Shown here in pieces: positions 7,070 to 13,935 of a stretch of DNA of 13,935 nucleotides (the stretch's first letter is position 1; each line of letters opens with the position of its first letter). The stretch lies in NCBI GenBank assembly GCA_022360595.1, contig JAKSCN010000659.1:1-13935 (forward strand), given 5' to 3'. The notes under the pieces are model-generated. The model was not told the DNA's origin. It searched no databases and was given only the letters and a program-made list of their open reading frames with translations. The translations under genes were made by a program, and so were the position numbers. This DNA is from Chromatiales bacterium. Its GTDB lineage: Bacteria > Pseudomonadota > Gammaproteobacteria > Chromatiales > Chromatiaceae.

Positions 7070-9319
7070 GTGTCTGACGAAAAGAAATTTGCCGGATACA
7101 TCTGCACCGGCTGCGGCATTGGTGATCGTCTCGACGCCAGTCAGCTCGAGATGACCGCTACCCGCGATGGCAAAATGCAGAGCTGCAAGCAGCACGAGAT
7201 GCTGTGTAATGCCGAAGGCGTGAAGATGATCCGTGACGACATCGACAACGAAGGCGTCACTCACATCATGATCGCCGCCTGCTCGCGTCGCGCCAAGGTT
7301 GAAGCATTCAACTTCACCGACGTCGCCATGTCCCGCGCCAACCTGCGTGAAGGCGTCATCTGGGTTCGCCCTGAAGACGATGAGCACCAGGAGACCACCC
7401 AGGAGATGGCTGACGACTATATCCGTATGGCCTGCGCTGAAGTCAAATACATGACCAAGCCATCAACCTCCGGCGAGCAGGAGCTGAACAAAAACATCCT
7501 GGTTGTCGGTGGTGGTATCACCGGTATGACCGCAGCTATCGAGTCTGCCCTGGCGGGTTACCCCGTACACCTGGTGGAAAAGACCGGCGCTCTGGGTGGC
7601 CACGCGGCCAACTACTACAAATCGATCCCGGTTCGTTCACCCTACGCCGATCCTCAGGACACCGGTGTAGACAAGCTAATTGCCGATATCGAAGCCAATG
7701 ACCGTATCACCGTTCATCTGAACGCCACTATCGCCAAAACCGAAGGCGCACCTGGCCGTTTCAGCGTTGATGTGGCTACTGAGTCTGGCTCAACCAGCAA
7801 CCTCAGCATCGGCGCAATCATCCAGGCAACCGGTTTCAACCTGTACGACCCAAGCAGCCTGACCCAGTACAACTACGCCAACAGCGCCGACATCATCACC
7901 AACGAAGAGATGGAGAAGCTGGCAAAAGAGGCCAATGGCGGCCCAATCAAGCGCCCATCTGACGGCAAAGAGGTCGCTGCTGTCGCCTTCGTACAGAACG
8001 TTGGTCAGAACTCCACTGAAGAGGGCCAGCTTCCTTACCACAACGGTATCGGTGACATGATCGCCATTAAGCAGGCGATGTACTTTAAAGAGCTGAATGG
8101 TGATTGCGACACCACGATTTTCTTTAATAACCTGCGCACTCCTGGTGCTGGTGGTGAGGACTTCTACCGCGCTGGCCAGCAGAAGATGGTTACCTTCTCT
8201 AAAGGTGATGTCAGCGAAGTCGTTCCAGGCAGCAGCTTGGAAGTCAAATTCCACGACATGATCTTGAATGAAGATGCCAGCATGCAGGCTGATCTGGTCG
8301 TTCTGGATGTTGGCATGATGCCCAACACCGGCCCTGATCCTTACGCTCAGCTCGCTGTTGAAGAGGCGGAAGACGAGGAAGAGAAGGCCAAAGCACAAGT
8401 AATGCTGGAAAATGCGCCGCCTTCAATTCTCAACCTGGACTATCGTCAAGGTACTGACCTGCCGCATCTGAAGTTCGGTTTTACCGATTCACACTTCATC
8501 TGCTTCCCTTACGAGACTCGTCGTACCGGCATCTACGCTGCTGGCCCGCAACGTCGTCCGATGGATATGCGTCAGGCTGCCGATGATGCCGCCGGTGCAG
8601 CAATGAAGGCGATTCAGGCCGCTGAAAATGCGGGCCAGGGCCGCGCAGCGCACCCCCGTGTTGGTGATCTGTCATACCCGCAGTTCCGTAAGGAAGGCTG
8701 TACTCAATGTAAACGTTGTACCGTTGAGTGCCCATTTGGTGCAATCAACGAAGACGAACAACGCTACCCGCAGTTCAACGAAGCGCGCTGCCGCCGCTGT
8801 GGTACCTGTATGGGTGCCTGCCCGGTTCGTGTTATCTCCTTCGAGAACTACTCCATCGACACCATTGGTCAGCAGATCAAAAATGTCGATATCCCGGACG
8901 AGTTCGACGAAAAGCCACGTATCCTGGTACTGGCCTGTGAAAACGATGCCTACCCGGCACTTGATCAGGCAGCCATGAACGGTGTTGAGATCAACCCTTG
9001 GGCCCGCATTATCCCTGTGCGTTGCTTGGGTTCTGTGAGCCTCTCCTGGATCACCGACTCACTCAACAGCGGCTATGACGGCATCGTCCTGATGGGCTGT
9101 CAGAAAGGTGATGACTACCAGTGTCACTTTGTCCGCGGTTCTGCCATGGCCCATGAGCGCATGAGCAAAGTAGGCGATACCCTGCAGTCTCTGAACCTGG
9201 AGCCTGAGCGTGTGGAAGTCTACGAAGTGGCAATCACCGACATCGAACGTGCGCCCAAGCTGATCAACGACATGGCGGAAACCGTCGAGAAGATCGGCAT
9301 GAGCCCATTCAAGTTCTAA
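7070..9319 (+). CDS. qmoB: QmoB, HdrA-like flavoprotein with ferredoxin and MvhD-type domains
   Basis: The protein has 749 residues and starts at GTG 7070 with GGAGG nine bases upstream, overlapping the end of qmoA. The N-terminus has a Cys12-x2-Cys15 pair and a CSRRAKVEAF segment typical of the HdrA/QmoB N-terminal domain. The FAD site GGGITG lies at 147-152 with VEKTGALGGHAANYY after it; FAD closure (GIYAAGPQRRP) is near residue 490. Two [4Fe-4S] ferredoxin motifs follow, CTQCKRCTVECP from Cys544 and CRRCGTCMGACP from Cys574. The C-terminal 130 residues (from about 615) form an MvhD/HdrD-delta (FlpD) domain with VRCLGSV and GCQKGDDYQCHF. In the Qmo family this subunit links QmoA to the downstream electron-transfer partner, here HdrC/HdrB. 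Cytoplasmic; no membrane segment. Confidence 0.93.
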   Translation: MSDEKKFAGYICTGCGIGDRLDASQLEMTATRDGKMQSCKQHEMLCNAEGVKMIRDDIDNEGVTHIMIAACSRRAKVEAFNFTDVAMSRANLREGVIWVRPEDDEHQETTQEMADDYIRMACAEVKYMTKPSTSGEQELNKNILVVGGGITGMTAAIESALAGYPVHLVEKTGALGGHAANYYKSIPVRSPYADPQDTGVDKLIADIEANDRITVHLNATIAKTEGAPGRFSVDVATESGSTSNLSIGAIIQATGFNLYDPSSLTQYNYANSADIITNEEMEKLAKEANGGPIKRPSDGKEVAAVAFVQNVGQNSTEEGQLPYHNGIGDMIAIKQAMYFKELNGDCDTTIFFNNLRTPGAGGEDFYRAGQQKMVTFSKGDVSEVVPGSSLEVKFHDMILNEDASMQADLVVLDVGMMPNTGPDPYAQLAVEEAEDEEEKAKAQVMLENAPPSILNLDYRQGTDLPHLKFGFTDSHFICFPYETRRTGIYAAGPQRRPMDMRQAADDAAGAAMKAIQAAENAGQGRAAHPRVGDLSYPQFRKEGCTQCKRCTVECPFGAINEDEQRYPQFNEARCRRCGTCMGACPVRVISFENYSIDTIGQQIKNVDIPDEFDEKPRILVLACENDAYPALDQAAMNGVEINPWARIIPVRCLGSVSLSWITDSLNSGYDGIVLMGCQKGDDYQCHFVRGSAMAHERMSKVGDTLQSLNLEPERVEVYEVAITDIERAPKLINDMAETVEKIGMSPFKF

Positions 9320-9331
9320 GGAGATGCCTCA

Positions 9332-9955
9332 ATGAGCGATCTTAATACAGCAATGATTGAAAAGTATCGCACCAACTTCCTGAAGGAAGTTGAGGCGAAC
9401 GTCGAAGAAGGCGAATGGGTCAAGATGTGCATGCAGTGCGGCGTCTGCGCCGGCTCATGTCCGCTCGGCAAGCATTGGGATCACCCTCCGCAGGAGATCT
9501 TCATGATGATCCGTGCCGGAAAGCGCGAAGAAGTACTCACTTCCGACTCCATGTGGATGTGTACCTCGTGCTACAACTGTATCGCACGCTGCCCACGCGG
9601 CCTGCCGATCACCCACATCATGCACGGTCTGGCGGTCTACTCAAAGCGCCTGGGTCTGTCACCTAAATCGCAGCCCACCGAAGAGTTCTCTCAGATTTTC
9701 TGGGACAACATGATGAAGAAAGGCCGCGTCAACGAACTGAAGATGGGACTCTCCTTGTACTTCAAGGATGGTTTCGGGCAAGGCGTGAAAAATGCCATGG
9801 CCAACCAGAAACTCGGCCAGAACATGATGAAAGCGAAGCGTATGAGCCCCATGGAGTTCTTTGGCGGACATTCGGTAAAAGACCTGAGCGGCCTTCAGAA
9901 GATCATCAAGAAGGCCCAGGAGATCGAAGATGCCAATATCCAAGGCAACGGTTAA
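9332..9955 (+). CDS. hdrC: HdrC-like iron-sulfur subunit
   Basis: This 207-residue soluble protein belongs to the heterodisulfide reductase subunit C family. It has two classical [4Fe-4S] motifs: Cys33-x2-Cys36-x2-Cys39-x3-Cys43-Pro and Cys77-x2-Cys80-x2-Cys83-x3-Cys87-Pro. It would pass electrons between QmoB and HdrB. In classical QmoABC the equivalent domain is fused to a cytochrome b-like membrane region in QmoC; here no membrane segment is seen. The C-terminal 110 residues are basic and Met/Lys-rich. ATG 9332 has AAGGAG eight bases upstream, and the gene sits 12 bases after qmoB. Confidence 0.9.
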   Translation: MSDLNTAMIEKYRTNFLKEVEANVEEGEWVKMCMQCGVCAGSCPLGKHWDHPPQEIFMMIRAGKREEVLTSDSMWMCTSCYNCIARCPRGLPITHIMHGLAVYSKRLGLSPKSQPTEEFSQIFWDNMMKKGRVNELKMGLSLYFKDGFGQGVKNAMANQKLGQNMMKAKRMSPMEFFGGHSVKDLSGLQKIIKKAQEIEDANIQGNG

Positions 9956-9971
9956 GTGAGGTTAAAGCAAA

Positions 9972-10871
9972 ATGGCTAAGAAAGAAGTTTCCTTCTACCC
10001 TGGGTGCTCCTCACAATCCGGAGCATCCTCATCCAACTTGATGCGCTCTGTCGACACTATGTGCGAAGAGCTCGACATTCAGCTGAACGAGATCCCAGAC
10101 TGGAACTGTTGTGGTGCGTCTATCGGTTACGGCGGTGGTGGCGAACTGCCCCGTATAGCCCTGTCTGCGCGCAACATCGCCCTGTCTGAGCAGCACAATC
10201 CAAATCAACAGATTGTATCTCCTTGCGCCGCCTGCTGGCTCAACACCCGTGAGGCCAAAGAGCGTCTGCAGCACGATGAGCAGATGTTCAAGGACGCCAA
10301 CGCGGCCCTGGCTGAGGCCGGCCTGATTTACAAGGGCCAGGCGGAAGTGCGCCACATGGTGGAAGTGGTAATTGAGGACATCGGTTTTGACGCCATCAAA
10401 GAGAAGGTAAAAAAACCGTTGGAAGGACTCAAGATCGCCGGCTATGTCGGCTGTCAGACCAACCGTCCGTTCGGTATCGCCGGGGAATCTTTCGAGAACC
10501 CCATGTACCTGGACAACATGGTTGAGAGCGTCGGCGCTGAATCTATTCCTACTTATGAGAAAAAGGTACAGTGCTGTGGTGGCGCCCTGGCCTTCTCTGA
10601 GCCTGAAAAGTCTCAAGAGATGATTCACGGCATCATCGAAGCTGCTTACGACAATGGCGCTGATATGATCGCAACCCCCTGCCCACTGTGTCAGGCCAAC
10701 GTTGAGATCTACCAGGATCAGATCAACGAGCGTTTCGGTTCCAAGTTCAACATGCCGGTTGTCTATTACAGCCAGCTATTGGACGTCGCTTTCGGCCGCT
10801 CAGCTAGTGATGCTGCGCTGGACGGTCAGATTATTAAGGCGAAGAAATTGGAAGACATTGCCAAAAAATAA
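9972..10871 (+). CDS. hdrB: HdrB-like subunit with two CCG domains
   Basis: The protein has 299 residues and is in the HdrB family. Both cysteine-rich (CCG) repeats are complete: Cys12, Cys46-Cys47-Gly, Cys85-x2-Cys88, then Cys161, Cys201-Cys202-Gly, Cys237-x2-Cys240. In methanogen HdrB these eleven-odd cysteines hold two non-cubane [4Fe-4S] clusters that cleave the CoM-S-S-CoB disulfide; in sulfur bacteria the physiological partner is not established. Here it should be the terminal electron-accepting or donating site of the Qmo-Hdr assembly. GAGG lies ten bases before ATG 9972. The gene is last in the operon, 25 bases before the terminator. Soluble, no membrane segment. The hdrC-hdrB order is the common one. 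Confidence 0.9.
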   Translation: MAKKEVSFYPGCSSQSGASSSNLMRSVDTMCEELDIQLNEIPDWNCCGASIGYGGGGELPRIALSARNIALSEQHNPNQQIVSPCAACWLNTREAKERLQHDEQMFKDANAALAEAGLIYKGQAEVRHMVEVVIEDIGFDAIKEKVKKPLEGLKIAGYVGCQTNRPFGIAGESFENPMYLDNMVESVGAESIPTYEKKVQCCGGALAFSEPEKSQEMIHGIIEAAYDNGADMIATPCPLCQANVEIYQDQINERFGSKFNMPVVYYSQLLDVAFGRSASDAALDGQIIKAKKLEDIAKK

Positions 10872-10896
10872 CCAAAGTAGACAATTCAAAAAAATT

Positions 10897-10921
10897 AAAG
10901 CCCTCCTCGTGAGGGCTTTTT
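10897..10921 (+). terminator. Rho-independent terminator of qmo-hdr operon
   Basis: A 9-bp perfect stem, AAAGCCCTC (10897-10905) and GAGGGCTTT (10911-10919), with loop CTCGT and a T-run (10917-10921). It stands 25 bases after the hdrB stop and marks the operon's 3' end. Confidence 0.92.
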
Positions 10922-11044
10922 CTTGTCCGCGAAATACCTTCTTTTACCCTCTCTTATCCATGAAAAAACGCGCAGCTATCGTCTTTCTCTTTGACCTGTA
11001 ATATCCTTTCACTAGATAAATTCTCGATAACATGGACACTCCCG

Positions 11045-12043
11045 TTGATTACTCTCTCTGGCGATATAGGCGGCACTAAAACACGACTCGCATTAGTCGA
11101 AGTCTCATCAAACAGAGCCAAAATTCAATTTGAGAAGACATTTCCAAGTAGAGAATATTCAGGCCTGACAGAGATCGTTCGCCGCTTTTTGTCTGAAATC
11201 CAGGACAAGCCTACCTCTGCCGGCCTAGGGGTAGCCGGCCCGGTTATTGGTAGGCAGTGCAAAACCACCAATCTGCCTTGGCAGATTGATGCAGGGGAAC
11301 TGGAAGTACTGCTGAATATTCCACAAATTTCACTGATAAACGATCTTGAAGCAATCGCCTGGGGCATCCCTGCACTGACTGAGGATCAACTATTTACTTT
11401 GCAGCATGGCACAGGCGATGGCACCGGCAATCAACTGGTTATTGCTGCAGGTACCGGACTGGGACAGGCAGGGCTCTATTGGGATGGCGCACAGCACCAC
11501 CCTTTTGCCAGCGAAGGCGGACATTGCGATTTCGCTCCCAGTACAGAGCTGGAATTCGGACTCTTACAGTTTCTCCAACAGCGTTATTCCCATGTCAGCT
11601 GGGAACGAGTTGCCTCCGGACAAGGGTTAGCGAATATCTACGATTTCCTCATAGAGCATCATCAGCAGACCACCCCGGCATGGCTATCGGAGCAATTCAG
11701 CAAAGGCGACAAAAGTGCAATCATCTCCAGTACGGCCTCAGCCGACAGTGACCCTATCTGCACCGAAGCGCTCAATTTATGGGTAAAACTCTATGGGGCC
11801 GAGGCTGGCAATCACGCCCTAAAGTTGATGGCCAAAGGTGGCGTTTACCTGGCCGGTGGTATCCCACCAAAAATACTTGAGTGGCTGAAACAACCCCTGT
11901 TCGTTGAGGCGTTTCAGGACAAAGGGAGAATGTCCGATTTGATGGCCTCCATGCCGATCAGAGTTATTCTCGACGACCGTTGCGGACTATACGGGCCAGC
12001 ACGCTATATGGCGGAGAGACACCCTGGTGGATCTGACAACTAA
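11045..12043 (+). CDS. glk: Glucokinase (Glk, ROK-unlike bacterial type)
   Basis: The enzyme phosphorylates glucose to glucose-6-phosphate with ATP in the cytosol. It has the N-terminal phosphate-binding motif SGDIGGTKTRLAL, LINDLEAIAWGIP with the probable catalytic Asp at about residue 100, the GTGLG motif (from Gly136), SEGGHCDFAP, a GGVYLAGGIPP motif and a closing GLYGPARY. These match E. coli-type Glk rather than ROK kinases. The start is unclear: no ATG or GTG in frame precedes the first motif. TTG 11045 gives 332 residues, close to the family's usual 320-330, and begins MITLSGDIGG; TTG 10991 would give 350. Neither has a Shine-Dalgarno. It is a separate unit after the operon terminator and converges with the exporter gene after only 3 bases. 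Confidence 0.85.
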   Translation: MITLSGDIGGTKTRLALVEVSSNRAKIQFEKTFPSREYSGLTEIVRRFLSEIQDKPTSAGLGVAGPVIGRQCKTTNLPWQIDAGELEVLLNIPQISLINDLEAIAWGIPALTEDQLFTLQHGTGDGTGNQLVIAAGTGLGQAGLYWDGAQHHPFASEGGHCDFAPSTELEFGLLQFLQQRYSHVSWERVASGQGLANIYDFLIEHHQQTTPAWLSEQFSKGDKSAIISSTASADSDPICTEALNLWVKLYGAEAGNHALKLMAKGGVYLAGGIPPKILEWLKQPLFVEAFQDKGRMSDLMASMPIRVILDDRCGLYGPARYMAERHPGGSDN

Positions 12044-12046
12044 ACA

Positions 12047-12682
12047 TCAGCGATCTATCGCCAACTTAATGCCCAGGGCTATCATCACCCCGCCAGTAAC
12101 CGATTGAAGTGCCCGCTCAAACTGGCTCTGAAATGACCAGTTCCTCGCGCGATGAATCAGATAGGTCAGCGCCGACAACCAGATCATACCGATCACAAAG
12201 TGTATGCCGGCTAAAACCAACGACTGCCCCAATGCGCTGCCGGCAGTATCGATAAACTGGGGCAGAAAGGCCATATAGAAAACCACCGCTTTTGGATTGA
12301 GCACGTTGGATAGCAGCCCCTCACGAAAAGAGCGCCAGCCATTAAAGCGCGATGATCTAACCCGACTAACATCCAGAGAGGGCTGTTTCAGCGAACGCAG
12401 ACTCTGAATACCCAGCCAGACCAGATAGAACGCCCCCAGCAACTTCAGCATACTGAACGCCCAAGCCGACTGGAGCAGAATGACAGAGATTCCCACGGCC
12501 GAGATAGCGGCATGGACAAATAGCCCACTGCAGATCCCGAAGCTGCTGACCAATCCATCCCGCCAACCGCCACGCGCTGAGTTGCGCAGTACCAACAGGG
12601 TATCTACCCCCGGTGACAGAGTCAGCAATGTTATAGCAACCAAAAAGGCCCAAAACTGCCCATCGGACATGGAAAACAGCAT
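12047..12682 (-). CDS. RhtB/LysE family amino-acid exporter
   Basis: The protein has 211 residues and several hydrophobic segments consistent with six membrane helices. Family motifs are clear: LSPGVDTLLVLRNSARGGWRDG in the N-terminal half, a LLGAFYLVWLGIQSL helix, and LNPKAVVFYMAFLPQFI in the middle. RhtB/LysE proteins export amino acids such as homoserine, threonine, lysine or leucine across the inner membrane. The substrate here cannot be assigned. I chose ATG 12682, with GAGAGA eight bases upstream. A TTG at 12700 and an ATG at 12670 are alternatives; the latter would begin MSDGQFWAF and is also family-like. No terminator is visible between it and convergent glk. Confidence 0.88.
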   Translation of the reverse strand: MLFSMSDGQFWAFLVAITLLTLSPGVDTLLVLRNSARGGWRDGLVSSFGICSGLFVHAAISAVGISVILLQSAWAFSMLKLLGAFYLVWLGIQSLRSLKQPSLDVSRVRSSRFNGWRSFREGLLSNVLNPKAVVFYMAFLPQFIDTAGSALGQSLVLAGIHFVIGMIWLSALTYLIHRARNWSFQSQFERALQSVTGGVMIALGIKLAIDR

Positions 12683-12764
12683 CTCAGTATTCTCTCTCAA
12701 ATCCGGTGAAGATCACGCTTACACCAGAATAATCGGTTTCCTGTAGCATTGATAGCTTCTCTAC

Positions 12765-12770
12765 TATACC
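12765..12770 (+). promoter_or_regulatory. Possible -10 box of recQ
   Basis: TATACC lies 9 bases before the recQ ATG. A start of transcription six or seven bases downstream would fall within about three bases of the ATG, implying a nearly leaderless message. The -35 side is weak, with only TGTAGC at an acceptable distance, so the call is tentative. Confidence 0.25.
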
Positions 12771-12779
12771 CTGCGCCCT

Positions 12780-13935
12780 ATGCAGGCAGCACAGACAATC
12801 CTCACCGACACCTTCGGCTACAGCGACTTCCGTCATAATCAAGAGGAGATTATCGGTTCACTCTTGAATGGAGAGGATGTACTGGTGCTCATGCCGACCG
12901 GAGGCGGCAAATCACTCTGCTATCAAATCCCCGCCCTGGCAAAACCGGGGGTTGGCGTGGTGGTCTCACCCCTGATAGCACTGATGCAGGATCAGGTCGA
13001 CGCACTCTCCCAACTGGGTGTCAAGGCAGCCTTTCTCAACTCGACTCTGGATAGGGAGACTGTCCGCTCCATTGAACAAGCGCTGCTGCACAACGAAATA
13101 GATCTACTCTACATCGCCCCTGAACGCCTCCTGACCCAACGGACCTTATCACTACTCGACCAGTGCCAAATAGCGCTATTTGCCATCGATGAAGCCCACT
13201 GTGTGTCCCAATGGGGACACGATTTTCGCAAAGAATATCAACAACTCTCTGTGCTGCATGAGCGCTATCCAACGGTACCTCGAATTGCACTCACTGCTAC
13301 AGCAGATGGACGTACGCGCCAGGAAATTATCGAGCAGCTCAATCTGCATCAGGCACGTATTTTTATCAACAGTTTTGACCGGCCCAATATCCGCTACACC
13401 ATCGCCGAAGGGCAAAGTGGACGAGACAAACTATGGCAGTTCATTCAGAGTGAACATCCCACTGACGCAGGTATTGTCTACTGTCTGTCACGAAAAAAAG
13501 TTGAGCAGACTGCCGAGTGGCTAAGCCAGAAGGGGCGCACCGCACTGCCCTACCACGCCGGCTTGAGTGGTGAGACGCGCCAGCAACACCAGCAACGCTT
13601 TCTGCGGGAAGAGGGCGTTATTATTGTCGCCACCATCGCCTTCGGCATGGGCATCGATAAACCCGATGTTCGCTTTGTTGCCCACCTAAGCCTACCGAAG
13701 AGCATTGAGGCCTATTATCAAGAGACCGGACGAGCCGGACGCGATGGAGAACCGGCCAATGCCTGGATGGCCTACGGCTTGCAAGATGTCATCACCTTGC
13801 GCCAGATGACTGAGGATAGCGATGCCCACGATCTCTACAAACGGATCTCTCAACAGAAACTGGAAGCGATGCTGGGGCTGTGTGAAATCACTAGCTGCCG
13901 CCGGCAGACTCTGCTCGCCTACTTCGACGAGGCGA
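12780..13935 (+). CDS. recQ: ATP-dependent DNA helicase RecQ (3' end outside window)
   Basis: The first 385 residues are present; the frame is open at the window edge. RecQ is a 3'-5' helicase of about 600 residues acting in recombination repair and replication-fork rescue. Motif 0 is FGYSDFRHNQEEII. Walker A is MPTGGGKS (Lys44), the DEAH box is at 137-140 followed by CVSQWGHDFR, motif III is ALTATA, and motif VI is QETGRAGRDG at 314-323. The zinc-binding region begins with Cys368 and CRRQTLLAYFDE (Cys373). ATG 12780 is the first in-frame start after the stop at 12753-12755. No Shine-Dalgarno precedes it. It is divergent from the exporter gene. Confidence 0.95.
   Translation, partial: MQAAQTILTDTFGYSDFRHNQEEIIGSLLNGEDVLVLMPTGGGKSLCYQIPALAKPGVGVVVSPLIALMQDQVDALSQLGVKAAFLNSTLDRETVRSIEQALLHNEIDLLYIAPERLLTQRTLSLLDQCQIALFAIDEAHCVSQWGHDFRKEYQQLSVLHERYPTVPRIALTATADGRTRQEIIEQLNLHQARIFINSFDRPNIRYTIAEGQSGRDKLWQFIQSEHPTDAGIVYCLSRKKVEQTAEWLSQKGRTALPYHAGLSGETRQQHQQRFLREEGVIIVATIAFGMGIDKPDVRFVAHLSLPKSIEAYYQETGRAGRDGEPANAWMAYGLQDVITLRQMTEDSDAHDLYKRISQQKLEAMLGLCEITSCRRQTLLAYFDEA

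Noticed and set aside
7790..8398. 202-residue frame antisense to qmoB
   Set aside because: It is a shadow of the GC-biased third codon positions of qmoB; the product has no recognisable domain.
10029..10628. 199-residue frame antisense to hdrB
   Set aside because: It is a shadow frame opposite a clearly conserved gene, with no motif.
13036..13524. Short ORFs on both strands within recQ
   Set aside because: The recQ frame spans the whole interval with all helicase motifs; these are overlaps in other frames.

Overview
The window looks like chromosome from a chemolithotrophic, sulfur-oxidizing gammaproteobacterium, possibly Chromatiales-like or a related marine symbiont lineage. This is an inference from gene content: a qmoAB-hdrCB electron-transfer operon, beside a glucokinase of the E. 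coli Glk type, RhtB/LysE and RecQ genes of ordinary proteobacterial character. No rRNA, tRNA, CRISPR array, transposase or phage gene was recognised.

Layout. Positions 1-383 hold no recognisable gene but contain a long imperfect inverted repeat with a nested hairpin (57-145). A gamma-glutamyltransferase-family gene follows (+, 384-1937). Next is a small basic protein that joins a histone H1-like Lys/Ala tail to an HU-type DNA-binding domain (+, 2147-2611). Its hairpin terminator is shared with the convergent gene for a membrane-anchored retropepsin-like protease (-, 2682-3215). A roughly 280-base spacer may contain a decayed coding fragment. Then comes a 619-residue protein with a C-terminal PilZ-like domain (-, 3504-5363).

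Centre. A 406-base divergent spacer leads into the operon qmoA-qmoB-hdrC-hdrB (+, 5770-10871), closed by a clear rho-independent terminator at 10897-10921. The genes are 4, 12 and 16 bases apart and each has a Shine-Dalgarno sequence. QmoA and QmoB are HdrA-like flavoproteins; QmoB also carries two ferredoxin clusters and an MvhD/FlpD-type C-terminus. HdrC and HdrB replace the membrane subunit QmoC of the classical complex. The expected role is electron exchange with APS reductase (AprBA) in dissimilatory sulfur metabolism, but with no membrane subunit in the operon and no aprBA or sat in the window.

Right end. Glucokinase (+, 11045-12043, start codon doubtful) converges with an RhtB/LysE exporter (-, 12047-12682). 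The exporter is divergent from recQ (+, 12780 to the window edge, truncated there). The most interesting items are the QmoC-less Qmo/Hdr operon, the H1-HU fusion under a dyad-bearing promoter, the degenerate PilZ protein divergent from the operon, and the structured qmoA leader.
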